Shown here: in pieces, positions 35,485-44,434 of the stretch | How the letters are laid out: every line of letters begins with the position of its first letter | How positions within the stretch are numbered: the stretch's first letter is position 1 | NCBI RefSeq assembly: GCF_025465945.1 | Contig: NZ_JANLNW010000011.1 | Coordinates: forward strand, 62,001 to 126,000 | DNA length: 64,000 bases | From: Pseudomonas sp. 6D_7.1_Bac1 | GTDB lineage: Bacteria; Pseudomonadota; Gammaproteobacteria; Pseudomonadales; Pseudomonadaceae | Direction: 5' to 3' | The notes under the pieces: model-generated | Seen by the model: the letters and a program-made list of their open reading frames with translations, nothing else | Databases searched by the model: none | Told to the model about the DNA's origin: nothing | Made by a program: the position numbers and the translations under genes

Positions 35485-37914
35485 TTATTCATAACGAATC
35501 GCGTCAGCGGGCGACATGTTGGTTACCCGTCGGGAAGGAAGCCAGACCGCCAGCGCCACAACCAGCGAAATCATCACTGCCACCATCCAGAACAGGAGCA
35601 CAAAGGGCGTGTTTCCGTTACCCAGAACGCGCGTCAATTTGGGAGCAACAAAGAATGCCAGAGGCAAGCCAATGATAAGGCCGGTCAGTAATTGCTTACC
35701 GCCCTGGATCATCAGCATACGTAACAAATTGTTCTCAGTAGCACCCATGGCCATGCGTAAGCCAATTTCCTGGGTACGCTGATTAATCAAGTTGCACATC
35801 ACCGCATAGATACCCGTCGCAGCCAGTATCATCGCCACCAGACCGAATAACATGAAAAGATTGGCAATAAAATGCAAACCGGCGGTATTGCGGGCCAAGC
35901 GTTGATTCAATGTCTGGATCTGATTGACAGAAAGATCGCTGTCAACCTGACGGACCGCGCTGATAAGCGCAGGCCCGACCGTTTCAGGATGCTTGGCTCG
36001 CAGCACCAGCATTAATGAGGAAGCGGGTTGCTGCTCCAGAGAACGGTACACCGTGGTGCGGTGGCGGAATGCGCTGAAAGGTCGCCCATGAATCACGCTG
36101 GGCACCACACCCACTACGTTATACCAGCGTTGGTCATCGGTATCGCGAAAATGCAGGCGCTTGCCAATCACATCACGTTCTCCAGGCCAGAACTGTTCAG
36201 CAAAGGACTGGCTGACTACGACCACCTGTTGTGAGTCCTGAGTATCATTGTGGGCGAATTCCCTGCCCGCTTTGGGCGTAATACCCATCGCAGACAGGCT
36301 ACCCGGCATGACCTGCACATCATTGACCATCGGATAAGACCAACGCTCATTGCTATTGTTGGTCGACGAGTCGACATCCACCTGGCGCGGCACGGTGAAC
36401 TGCCCGACGGCACTGGTGGTTAATGCTGCGCTTTCAACCCCGGAAATCGCACTGGCGGCGTCTTGCAGGCGCTGGTAAAACAGGATACGGCTTGCATCAT
36501 CAGGGTAATTATTAACGTTAAGGTGGATTTGCGCGGTCAGATACTTACTGGTGTCAACACCGTAATCAGTTCGGGTCGCTTGATAGACCAATAACGCGAA
36601 CAGCGCACTGATACACAGGATGGAGCAGGAGAGCCCCACTTCAAAGATAACCAGAATCCGCGAAACCCGACCTGCGCCACGGCTCTGCGCGCCACGGGTG
36701 CCATCACGCAGAACATCATTGAAATTGCCATGGACTATTTTCCAGGCCGGTAATGCGCTGGTGAGCACAGCAGTGATGATCACCAAGATAAGGGCATTGA
36801 GGATCATCATATTATCGAGTGACAGCTGCCACCAGAAAGGGATCTTATTCGGTACGAAACCAGGCAGTATCGTATTGGTTATCTCCAGACCCCATGCAGC
36901 CAGCAGGACCGCCACTACACCGGACATAAAACAGATAAATAAACTTTCCAACATCATTTGCAGTACTAAGCGGCCTGCGGGAGAACCCAGCGCCACCCGG
37001 ATCGCTATCTCTTTGGAACGCTCAGTCGTTCTTGCCAACAATAAATTTCCGACATTACAGCAAGCCAGTAGCAGTACAAAACTGACGGCGAACAGCATGA
37101 CGATAAAGATCGGCAAGGTCTCTTCACCCATAAAGTTTTCCTGGAAAGTTAATACCTGAGCTGAAAGCCCTTTATTACTTTCCGGGTGCTCCAAGGCTAG
37201 TGACTGCATCACTCTATTCAGGTCGCGGTTGGCATCCTCAAGGGTCACGCCGGGCTTCAAACGCGCATAGACCGACACTTCCGGAGCGCCTTTACGCACC
37301 AGGTACTGCGAAAGTTCAAGCTGTGAAGGCAGCCAGAGGTCATGGAAGAAGGGGAAGGCAAAATTTTGCGGCATGATGCCGACGATGCGCGTATGTATGC
37401 CGTTGATCGTGATATCGCGGCCAATAAGTTGCGCATCGGAAGCAAAGTAGTTTTGCCACATTGCGTAGCTGATCACCGCGACAGGCTCAGCCCCCGACTG
37501 AACGTCTTCGTGATTCAGCACACGACCCCGAAATGGCTGAATAGCTGCATATGAGAACATATCCGGAGTATTTCTGATGGCCATATAGGAAACGGCCTTG
37601 CTGCCATCACTGATATCCGCGCGCTCTGCGTAGAAATACCCCATATCGTCAAGCTGGGTGGTGAGCGCCTTGATGTCGCTGTAGTCCATGAAGTTCAGCC
37701 CGGAATCACTCAGGCTGACACCATTCACGGTCGGATTGACCAACACCATGCTTTTGCCGTCCGGATAAGGGAGCGGAGTGAACATAATGGTATTGATCAC
37801 CGAAAACATATAAAGGGTCAGCGCCAGTCCACAGGACATAATCAGCACGGTAACAAAAGTAAAGCCGGGGCTTTTTAGAAGTAACCGCAAGGCATAACGA
37901 ATGTCAAAAAGCAT
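35485..37914 (-). CDS. MacB/ADOP-type ABC exporter permease
   Basis: 809 residues. An N-terminal helix (about 18-40), a large periplasmic MacB_PCD-like domain, then an FtsX block of three helices (about 275-420), a second periplasmic domain and a second FtsX block (about 680-800). This duplicated form is the ADOP class. It carries no ATPase domain; the ATPase is encoded 1 base upstream. MacB-type systems expel antibiotics, peptides and lipids from the periplasm by mechanotransmission. Likely exports the product of the locus. Confidence 0.88.
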   Translation of the reverse strand: MLFDIRYALRLLLKSPGFTFVTVLIMSCGLALTLYMFSVINTIMFTPLPYPDGKSMVLVNPTVNGVSLSDSGLNFMDYSDIKALTTQLDDMGYFYAERADISDGSKAVSYMAIRNTPDMFSYAAIQPFRGRVLNHEDVQSGAEPVAVISYAMWQNYFASDAQLIGRDITINGIHTRIVGIMPQNFAFPFFHDLWLPSQLELSQYLVRKGAPEVSVYARLKPGVTLEDANRDLNRVMQSLALEHPESNKGLSAQVLTFQENFMGEETLPIFIVMLFAVSFVLLLACCNVGNLLLARTTERSKEIAIRVALGSPAGRLVLQMMLESLFICFMSGVVAVLLAAWGLEITNTILPGFVPNKIPFWWQLSLDNMMILNALILVIITAVLTSALPAWKIVHGNFNDVLRDGTRGAQSRGAGRVSRILVIFEVGLSCSILCISALFALLVYQATRTDYGVDTSKYLTAQIHLNVNNYPDDASRILFYQRLQDAASAISGVESAALTTSAVGQFTVPRQVDVDSSTNNSNERWSYPMVNDVQVMPGSLSAMGITPKAGREFAHNDTQDSQQVVVVSQSFAEQFWPGERDVIGKRLHFRDTDDQRWYNVVGVVPSVIHGRPFSAFRHRTTVYRSLEQQPASSLMLVLRAKHPETVGPALISAVRQVDSDLSVNQIQTLNQRLARNTAGLHFIANLFMLFGLVAMILAATGIYAVMCNLINQRTQEIGLRMAMGATENNLLRMLMIQGGKQLLTGLIIGLPLAFFVAPKLTRVLGNGNTPFVLLFWMVAVMISLVVALAVWLPSRRVTNMSPADAIRYE

Positions 37915-37915
37915 C

Positions 37916-38635
37916 TTATGCTTCCTTCACCAGGGTCAGTTGCGGCGCCAGTTCCCCATCTCCGACGACCTTCCCGTCAGACAGAACAATACTGCGCTGT
38001 GCACGCTCAGCCGAGCGCGGATCGTGGGTCACGATGCAGATCGTGGTACCTTCCTGATGCAACTTATCGAGGATATTCAATACCGCTTCTGCGTTGTGCG
38101 AATCCAGGTTACCGGTGGGTTCGTCCGCAAGAATGATTGATGGATTACCCACGATAGCCCGAGCCACCGCGACGCGCTGCTGCTGCCCGCCGGAGAGTTG
38201 TGAAGGATAGTGACGGCTACGGTGGGACATATTGACCTTGGCCAAGGCCTCGGCTACCCGCAGTTGCTGTTCAGATTTGGAAATATCACTGCGGTAGGTC
38301 AATGGCAGCGCGACATTTTCCTCAATCGTTAGATCACTGATGAGGTTGAACGACTGAAAGATGAAGCCGATGTCTCGATTACGCACCTGCGCACGCTGTT
38401 TCTTGGAAATATTTTCGACATTGTGCCCCGCCAACTGATAAGTGCCGCTTGAAGCAGTATCCAGCAGCCCCAGGACTGAGAGCAGAGTAGATTTCCCACA
38501 GCCTGAGGGCCCCGATATTGCCACGTACTCGCCTTTTGAAATGGTGAGCGTGATCTTGCTGAGCGCATGGGTTTCGATTTCATCAGTCAGGAAAATTTTA
38601 TTTACATCAGTCAGTTCTACCAAAGGTTCCATCAT
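37916..38635 (-). CDS. ABC exporter ATPase (LolD/MacB-type)
   Basis: 239 residues. Walker [12 protein letters not shown]-loop FQSFNLISD, signature [14 protein letters not shown], Walker [13 protein letters not shown], and H-loop IVTHDPRS. Partner of the adjacent permease. GGAG lies 6 bases before the first of two ATG codons (38635). Confidence 0.93.
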   Translation of the reverse strand: MMEPLVELTDVNKIFLTDEIETHALSKITLTISKGEYVAISGPSGCGKSTLLSVLGLLDTASSGTYQLAGHNVENISKKQRAQVRNRDIGFIFQSFNLISDLTIEENVALPLTYRSDISKSEQQLRVAEALAKVNMSHRSRHYPSQLSGGQQQRVAVARAIVGNPSIILADEPTGNLDSHNAEAVLNILDKLHQEGTTICIVTHDPRSAERAQRSIVLSDGKVVGDGELAPQLTLVKEA

Positions 38636-38678
38636 TATTGTCTCCAGGGCATTGGTCCGTTAGCCGGCGCGGGTTGCA

Positions 38679-39929
38679 TCACTTGGCGATTTCAATCTGA
38701 TCGGCACCCTGCCAGGCGGTGCTGTCACTGAGAATTATTTTGTCGCCAGCTTTAAGCCCGCTGGTGATCTGAATGTAGTCAGCGGAACCCTGCCCAAAAT
38801 CCACTTTCATTTTGGTCGCTGAACGATCTTTTTCATCCAGCCGGTAGAGCATAGAGGGCAAGTTATTCTGCGCGAATGGCGGGCGCTCGACATACAGCGA
38901 ATTATTGATTTTCGTCACCGCGATCAATCCATCGACACTCAGATCAGGACGTGCCTCCTGTGGCAGCGGCTGATTGAACGTCACATCCACCTTGACCGTA
39001 CCGTTGGTAACCGCGGGATCAACCCTCGATAACACACCCGTAAACCGGCTCCGGCCCGTGTTGATCGTGACTGCCTGCCCGACCGCGAGATCGCGCGACT
39101 GCAATTCCGGCACTTTGAGTTCGGCATACAGCTCTTTCTCTTTGGCAAGGCGAGCAATATCACTGCCTACCGTTACCCGCTGTCCGACCTGGACTTTCAC
39201 ATCCTGCAAAATGCCATCTATCGGCGATTTAACCTTGAGCGAATCAACCTCCTGCTGACTCAGCGCAACCAGTGACTCCATTTTGTTAAGGCGCATAAAG
39301 TTCGCCTTTATATCCGCCTCGACGCTGAGCTTAAGCGTCCTTAACCGTCGCTCTTCAAAACCGACCTGCTGAGTATACTGTTCAGTCAGAATGCGCGTGC
39401 TTTCATATTCCAGCCTTGGCACGGCCTCAAGGTATTTTTTCTGGGCAGCAAGGCGCAGTGTAGATCCAAGTAATCGACTCTTCGCGTCCAGCATTAACGC
39501 CTCTTGATTGAGGATTTTATTTTGCAGTTCGGCATTTTTTGCCTCGGTTTCTGCCCGGCGTGCGTTAAGTTCCAGCTGGTTCTCCTGATGCCGCTGTTCG
39601 AGCGTCGGATTACTCATAACAACCAGTAATTGTCCCTTACTGACCTTCATTCCGGCCTTATAAATGACCTCCTCCACCCGAGCGTCAACATTCGCCGCCA
39701 CCCAATTGATATCCCACGGTAAAAGCACCCCATTTCCACGCACCTCAACGGAGAAGTCACCATACTTGACCTCGGCAACCGTCACGCTGCTACGAGCCAC
39801 CTGGTAAGGCGAGAACCGATAGTTATAGATAATTAGCAACAGCGCTAGCAAAAAGACGCCACCAGCAATGGCCTTACTGTGCTTTTTCAGTACAAGTTTA
39901 TTTCCCGGCCGCGGGATCGAAATATCCAT
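38679..39929 (-). CDS. HlyD/MacA-type periplasmic adaptor
   Basis: 416 residues. One N-terminal membrane helix (about residues 22-40), barrel-sandwich halves around a long coiled coil (about 100-230; LEQRHQENQLELNARRAETE), the lipoyl-like SPIDGILQDVKVQVGQRVT, then beta-barrel and membrane-proximal domains. Links the inner-membrane ABC pair to a TolC-like channel; no channel gene is in the operon, but one lies at 9.75-11.1 kb. Start MDISIPRPG at 39929 agrees with the sigma-54 promoter predicted to begin transcription near 39952; the longer frame to 39968 would overlap that promoter. Confidence 0.88.
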   Translation of the reverse strand: MDISIPRPGNKLVLKKHSKAIAGGVFLLALLLIIYNYRFSPYQVARSSVTVAEVKYGDFSVEVRGNGVLLPWDINWVAANVDARVEEVIYKAGMKVSKGQLLVVMSNPTLEQRHQENQLELNARRAETEAKNAELQNKILNQEALMLDAKSRLLGSTLRLAAQKKYLEAVPRLEYESTRILTEQYTQQVGFEERRLRTLKLSVEADIKANFMRLNKMESLVALSQQEVDSLKVKSPIDGILQDVKVQVGQRVTVGSDIARLAKEKELYAELKVPELQSRDLAVGQAVTINTGRSRFTGVLSRVDPAVTNGTVKVDVTFNQPLPQEARPDLSVDGLIAVTKINNSLYVERPPFAQNNLPSMLYRLDEKDRSATKMKVDFGQGSADYIQITSGLKAGDKIILSDSTAWQGADQIEIAK

Positions 39930-39963
39930 AATAATACCATTGTTAACAACCTGCATAACCCAA

Positions 39964-39979
39964 AGCACATTTCATGCCA
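39964..39979 (-). promoter_or_regulatory. Sigma-54 promoter of exporter/regulator/PPTase operon
   Basis: Read on the reverse strand, TGGCATGAAATGTGCT matches the -24/-12 consensus TGGCAC-N5-TTGCW, with the essential GG and GC exactly 10 bases apart. It lies 34 bases before the adaptor start codon. The operon below encodes an NtrC-family activator, which supports the assignment. Confidence 0.8.
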
Positions 39980-40104
39980 AAGCAAAAAAAATATATAACT
40001 CACTGATATTTAAGAAGTAATAATAGAACCAATACCTGAGCGGCTTATAACAGTGACTGGGCGTCTCATTTTCGGAACGACAGCAAAACGTGCACTTCTT
40101 ATTA

Positions 40105-40208
40105 GCTGATTTCTATGGGTAAACCGTACGGAAATCAGCAATCCCAATACTGGGACATAAAATAAAACGCTGCGTAAAAACTTTTCGAAAATGGGATTTC
40201 ATTTTCCC
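40105..40208. promoter_or_regulatory. Cluster of palindromes between divergent sigma-54 promoters (candidate activator sites)
   Basis: Exact dyads: GCTGATTTC (40105-40113) with GAAATCAGC (40131-40139); TCCCAATACTGGGA (40142-40155); TTTTCGAAAA (40182-40191); AAAATG (40188-40193) with CATTTT (40200-40205); GGGA..TCCC (40193-40208). They lie roughly 60-160 bases upstream of the forward promoter and 125-230 upstream of the reverse one, the range used by NtrC-type activators. Confidence 0.55.
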
Positions 40209-40267
40209 TAAATCGAGAAATGCTTAAAAAACACTTAACAAACAACTACTTGAAACAGCTACAAATC

Positions 40268-40283
40268 TGGCATAGCAATTGCG
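40268..40283 (+). promoter_or_regulatory. Sigma-54 promoter of the AraC-type regulator gene
   Basis: TGGCATAGCAATTGCG matches TGGCAC-N5-TTGCW with correct GG-N10-GC spacing and an intact TTGC. Predicted transcription start is near 40295, 63 bases before the AraC start codon. Confidence 0.85.
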
Positions 40284-40357
40284 TACTCATTAGCGAGTCG
40301 AAAGCCTATCCCAATAATAAAAATCTTCGCCATTGAGCGCTGCAGAACGGAGTCTGT

Positions 40358-40903
40358 ATGTGGGAACTTAAAATCTCGAATGCTGAAAAGACCCTCTTTA
40401 CACAAAAAATAATGGACGACCTGTATAAACGTCATTTTGAGATCTATGGCAAACATGCACATACAGAAAAAGCTCTGTGCATTGTCAAAATAATCAACTA
40501 CATCGTAGAGAATATTTCAGAGGAGATTACCTTGGAAGACCTGGAGAAAATCTGTGGTAAAACCCGGTTCGATATTTGTCGAATGTTCAACCTGTTTTAC
40601 AACGTGACGCCGATCAAGTGGATGTGGAGAGTCCGACTGGCACTGGCAAAGGAATTTATTCATCTGGCCCCGGAATGGTCATTAACCGATATCAGCTACG
40701 CATGCGGTTTTTCCTCCCTGCCGCATTTCTCTCGAAGCTTCAGTAAAACCTATAATGAAACACCGTTAAAATTCAAACAATACGTAATGAAGTCGACCAG
40801 GCCGGAAACGAAGAAAGAATCCTCTGAGTATGATTCTATCTTTGGCATGCAAAGAAATGGCTTCTCACGCAACATGCTTATCAACAACATCAACTCATTA
40901 TAA
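40358..40903 (+). CDS. AraC/XylS-family regulator, short form
   Basis: 181 residues. After a short N-terminal region without a cupin ligand domain, two helix-turn-helix units follow: EEITLEDLEKICGKTRFDIC (about 55-75) and SLTDISYACGFSSLPHFSRSF (about 108-130), then the family tail NETPLKFKQYV. With no ligand pocket, its level rather than a bound ligand probably sets activity; its sigma-54 promoter would make it respond to the two-component system. It is the best candidate to activate the biosynthetic arms, which lack clear sigma-54 sites. In Dickeya the Vfm system also ends in an AraC-type regulator (VfmE); orthology is not shown. Confidence 0.88.
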   Translation: MWELKISNAEKTLFTQKIMDDLYKRHFEIYGKHAHTEKALCIVKIINYIVENISEEITLEDLEKICGKTRFDICRMFNLFYNVTPIKWMWRVRLALAKEFIHLAPEWSLTDISYACGFSSLPHFSRSFSKTYNETPLKFKQYVMKSTRPETKKESSEYDSIFGMQRNGFSRNMLINNINSL

Positions 40904-40958
40904 TCAATAAAAACCATCTGATTATGCACGAACCTCAGGTCACTCGTACAATCGATAA

Positions 40959-41162
40959 GGCACGAAAAGTCCGCATCGCTGTGCAGCTGAAGTACCCTAT
41001 TATCGGGCAAAGGCCGAAGCAACAGTTAAGGCGATACTCAAACTCGGCTGGAAAGGGTGGCGAGTGCTTGAGGTGAAGGCGGGAAAGCGCAGAGGTTGTA
41101 CTCAGCTATCTCAATTGCCATCAGCAATCAGGGGACGTAAAACTAACGCTTTAAAAACTTAA
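40959..41162 (+). pseudogene. Coding-like remnant after the AraC gene
   Basis: An open stretch without start reads YYRAKAEATVKAILKLGWKG then WRVLEVKAGKRRG, ending at TAA 41160-41162 inside the convergent hydrolase 3' end. Amino-acid use looks natural, but no family is recognised. It may be the tail of a gene lost during assembly of the locus. Confidence 0.25.
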
Positions 41163-42198
41163 CGTTTATATTAATGGTTGCGCGCAAGCGCAATACGGGA
41201 TCAACAATAGCGAAATAATTTTCCTGCGCTGTATTGTCCAGAAAAGTAGAAATACGGTTAAACACAGTAGCATCGCGTAATGCACCACTGTGCCCCTTGC
41301 CCTCGGTTACGATCAGTTTGCTTTTGCCCAGAACATGGTTAAGCACCATGGCCTCTTCCAAATCGATACTCACGTCTCCTTTATCATGCAATATCAGTAC
41401 AGGCTGTGTTATTTTTGCGATTAATTCGGGGCCGATTTTATCAGGATGAACGCCATAACGTAACTGATAGAGCTTTTTCATCGACGCTGCAATACGCTTG
41501 GGTAGTTTATTATTGGCAACATACTTATCCAGCACTTCGCCAAAGCTACAAGGACTACTGATCAAGATCATTCTCTTAAAAAATAGCCCTTGTAATGCGG
41601 CCATGCAGCTTACCAACCCACCGGACGAGTGGCCGATAACGACTGAAAAAGGACCGTATTGTCGCTCGATATCGATTACTACTCTGGAGAGATCGTAAAA
41701 AGACACTCCCTTACCCGGGGACACTCCATGTGCCGGTAAATCAGGTGCAAAGACGGTGTATCCTTTTGACTGCAAACGCTGAGCAAGGTGTCTGAGCATG
41801 ATGCTTCGCCCATCCCAGCCATGCAACAGCAATACTTTCTCTGTTTGCAGCTCTAATTGAGGGTAAATAAACATCTTCACGAAAGCGTGCCGCCAGGTGA
41901 AATTTTCCTGCCGGCACTGGCTGAGCAGCATCATCTCTGCGGGCTTATAGGGCAAAGGCCGGGTTTTTTCAAACAGGTGTAATGCATACAGCGCTGAAAG
42001 ATAGGAAGACATCATGTCCAATGAATAAAGGTCGAACATCCTTATTAAACGACACGCGCGGGTATAGTGAGTCATTGGCCTGACTCTGGCCTTCATTAAC
42101 AATGAAGGGCGAAGCCGCATCACCACCAACACCCGAAGGTAATTTTGGTGGATCAGCGAGAATATCAACAATAGAGGATAGATAACGCTATAGAACAT
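41143..42198 (-). CDS. Alpha/beta hydrolase, second
   Basis: 351 residues from ATG 42198 (GGGA just upstream; alternatives at 42204 and 42243). A hydrophobic N-terminal segment suggests membrane attachment. VLLLHGWDGRSIML, VVIGHSSGGLVSCM (Ser elbow), LHDKGDVSI (Asp) and EGKGHSGAL (His) give a full catalytic triad. It resembles the first hydrolase of the locus (HGWxGxxxMLxxxAQ..GYxVxxPxLxxH). The unusually long front of about 110 residues before the core may bind another pathway component. Confidence 0.82.
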   Translation of the reverse strand: MFYSVIYPLLLIFSLIHQNYLRVLVVMRLRPSLLMKARVRPMTHYTRACRLIRMFDLYSLDMMSSYLSALYALHLFEKTRPLPYKPAEMMLLSQCRQENFTWRHAFVKMFIYPQLELQTEKVLLLHGWDGRSIMLRHLAQRLQSKGYTVFAPDLPAHGVSPGKGVSFYDLSRVVIDIERQYGPFSVVIGHSSGGLVSCMAALQGLFFKRMILISSPCSFGEVLDKYVANNKLPKRIAASMKKLYQLRYGVHPDKIGPELIAKITQPVLILHDKGDVSIDLEEAMVLNHVLGKSKLIVTEGKGHSGALRDATVFNRISTFLDNTAQENYFAIVDPVLRLRATININVKFLKR

Positions 42199-43540
42199 TC
42201 TCATTCCCAATTTTATTCGCGAGCCGCCAGTACTCGTTGACAAATGCCAAAAAGTAAATCGTACTGAACATAATGATTAGACTCATAATCGCATTCAAGT
42301 TTGAGAAACGATCCCAACCGGCCAATAAAACGATCACCATGAGCAACTCTATAACCATCGTCAAAATTAATACACGACGAGCCTGATCAAGTTGCTCAAG
42401 TAACGCTTGTAAAGACGCCACAAACGCTGTGAGGAAGAACGTAGGTAATAAAATCAGCATCATCTGGCTACTGGCTTCCCTGATCGCCCCATCACCTGAA
42501 AGAATGCCTATCAGCGTTTTTTCACTAAAATAGACCCCGACGGTGAGCAAAAGATAAAGCACACCAATAAATATCAGCCCACGATGCAGGAGTCGTTTCA
42601 GTCCCTCACCGCTACTGATCGCCAAACGTTGATTTATCAATATCGCCAGTGCAGAGCCACACGCCACGGCGGGAATAACAATAAACATTCTAATCTTGGT
42701 AATGATCAGGAACGCGGCGACATACTGTTCACCCAACGAGCCAATCAGTGGAAACACCAGCAGCGAACTGAAAAAAACAACGATAAAAGACGCAAAAATC
42801 GGCAACCCAACCTGCTGAAGCAGACCTTTTAATCGAGGAATAAACGCTTCAGGTCGGTCGTCCTGCTCCTGGCGACCAACACGCCATACCAGCCACATCG
42901 CGACCGGGATCAATAGGCCGGACGCCAAGGCATTTGCCACGACAATGGAATAGAAGCCCAAACCGTAGACCTTGTAGCTGGTGTAGCAAATACCGGCGTT
43001 CAGGACGATATAAGCAATCACAAGAAGCATGCTCAACGCGCTCTTGCCCTGCCCTCGCAGGGCGCTGTTACACATCTCCAGTTGAATGAACGGCAACATG
43101 GAAAGGAAGTAGAGGGGAAGTGCTGTCTGATAAAAGTTACCCCCTGATATAGGAAGTAGCTTCTCCAGCCAAGGCGAAGATAGCGCAATCGTCCCACTGA
43201 GTAAGGCCACAATCAGGATACCCAGCACGGATAAAACTGACGTCGCCGTCAGCACTTTCTGTTTTGACCAAAGATTCAAAGACCTGGCGCTGAACACCTG
43301 ATTACTGATGGCCAGGCATTCGAGAATCGCCAGAAATAAAAAGCTGAACGGCTGGATCATCGACAGCCAATAAATCGACGTTGTCTCCGCGCCATGGCCC
43401 AAAATAGCTGTCTGAATGTTTTGTGAAAACGAGACCGCGATGGCAACAACAATCATTGGCCAGGCAAGCTTCAGTAGATCCGAAATATCCCGGCCCACCC
43501 CTTGGCGTTGCGACAGAACCATGCCTGGTGATGTGTTCAT
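42188..43540 (-). CDS. MATE-family multidrug/product exporter
   Basis: 450 residues with about 12 hydrophobic helices in two homologous halves; the opening LLKLAWPMIVVAIAVSFSQN and IQTAILGHGAE match the MATE entry motif. MATE proteins are cation-antiport exporters. As a second transporter besides the MacAB-like system it may give self-protection or move a precursor across the inner membrane. Overlaps both neighbours by a few bases. Confidence 0.88.
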   Translation of the reverse strand: MNTSPGMVLSQRQGVGRDISDLLKLAWPMIVVAIAVSFSQNIQTAILGHGAETTSIYWLSMIQPFSFLFLAILECLAISNQVFSARSLNLWSKQKVLTATSVLSVLGILIVALLSGTIALSSPWLEKLLPISGGNFYQTALPLYFLSMLPFIQLEMCNSALRGQGKSALSMLLVIAYIVLNAGICYTSYKVYGLGFYSIVVANALASGLLIPVAMWLVWRVGRQEQDDRPEAFIPRLKGLLQQVGLPIFASFIVVFFSSLLVFPLIGSLGEQYVAAFLIITKIRMFIVIPAVACGSALAILINQRLAISSGEGLKRLLHRGLIFIGVLYLLLTVGVYFSEKTLIGILSGDGAIREASSQMMLILLPTFFLTAFVASLQALLEQLDQARRVLILTMVIELLMVIVLLAGWDRFSNLNAIMSLIIMFSTIYFLAFVNEYWRLANKIGNENVL

Positions 43541-44181
43541 ACGACCTCCCCCAGGCTATCGCGCCGTGGCATGGCGTAATGACACGTCGTTTTGCCATAC
43601 AGGCTATAAAACATCATTGAGAGATAAGAAAGCGTGTGCGTCGCGCCAAGCAGATAGCCATGACCGCCCATCAATTTTTCCGCTCTGTTAGTCAGCAGGG
43701 TGATCTGCCAATGGTCTTCTTCAGCATCTTGAAAATCCCCCGCCGCGGTGCGCATTTCCCATTGCGACACCAGCAGGCTGCACTGACTGTTCACATCCGC
43801 AAACTCGGCTTTAATCAGCTGATGCCGGGTGGTTTTCATACCAAAGCTCCTGCGTGCGGACAAATGCGTCCAGCTCATGCCCAACATGCGCATCAACAGC
43901 CCCAAACGGGCGGCGATAGAGGCAATGAGTTGGGTGTCATCGGCTGCTATCGTCCGCTCCCCTCCCAGGTATTGAAGATCCAGGCCGAGAGAGGCAAGCA
44001 CTCTATCCACCTGCGGTGGGTGGCAGGCCGTCACCTTTCGCTCGTCCGGCACGAGTTGATAACCTTGGCTAAACGCGCGCCTGGTCTGATTGGCCAATTC
44101 GAGACGCCATAGCCGCACGGCTTCTGCGGGCTCATTACCCGCAAACAGCTGATAAACTCTGTTAAACGGACCGTCAGGCAT
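43537..44181 (-). CDS. Half-length acyl-CoA-dehydrogenase-like protein
   Basis: 214 residues. Helical; the C-terminal part EKLMGGHGYLLGATHTLSY followed by a short aromatic tail resembles the C-terminal four-helix domain of acyl-CoA dehydrogenases (the GGxGY region). The N-terminal FAD-loop domain with TEPxxGSD is absent, so it probably has no independent dehydrogenase activity. It could pair with one of the two full-length enzymes or act as a structural relative. ATG 44181 overlaps the carrier stop by 8 bases. Confidence 0.55.
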   Translation of the reverse strand: MPDGPFNRVYQLFAGNEPAEAVRLWRLELANQTRRAFSQGYQLVPDERKVTACHPPQVDRVLASLGLDLQYLGGERTIAADDTQLIASIAARLGLLMRMLGMSWTHLSARRSFGMKTTRHQLIKAEFADVNSQCSLLVSQWEMRTAAGDFQDAEEDHWQITLLTNRAEKLMGGHGYLLGATHTLSYLSMMFYSLYGKTTCHYAMPRRDSLGEVV

Positions 44182-44434
44182 ATGAGCTCTCCGACTGCAG
44201 GTGCTGCTCAATCCAGTTGATCAATTTACCGACCGTGGTGAATGCGTCCTGATTGATTTGATCAGGCTCAAACATTAAGCCGGGTACTTTTTCTTCCAGT
44301 GTCAATAAGAACTGCACAAACAACACCGAATCCAAATCCAGGTCTTCGTTAAAATCCGTTTCCAGACTGACCGACACGGCCGAAGACATAATATCGTTGA
44401 GAGCTTCATTAACCGCCAATAGAAGACGTGACAT
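44174..44434 (-). CDS. Free-standing carrier protein (third)
   Basis: 86 residues. FNEDLDLDSVLFVQFLLTLE is a canonical attachment motif with Ser about residue 38 (LDS). Highly acidic, like fatty-acid carriers. GAGG precedes ATG 44434; the longer frame to 44464 overlaps the KASIII gene further. Sits between a KASIII-like gene and the half dehydrogenase, which probably act on its cargo. Confidence 0.85.
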   Translation of the reverse strand: MSRLLLAVNEALNDIMSSAVSVSLETDFNEDLDLDSVLFVQFLLTLEEKVPGLMFEPDQINQDAFTTVGKLINWIEQHLQSESSYA

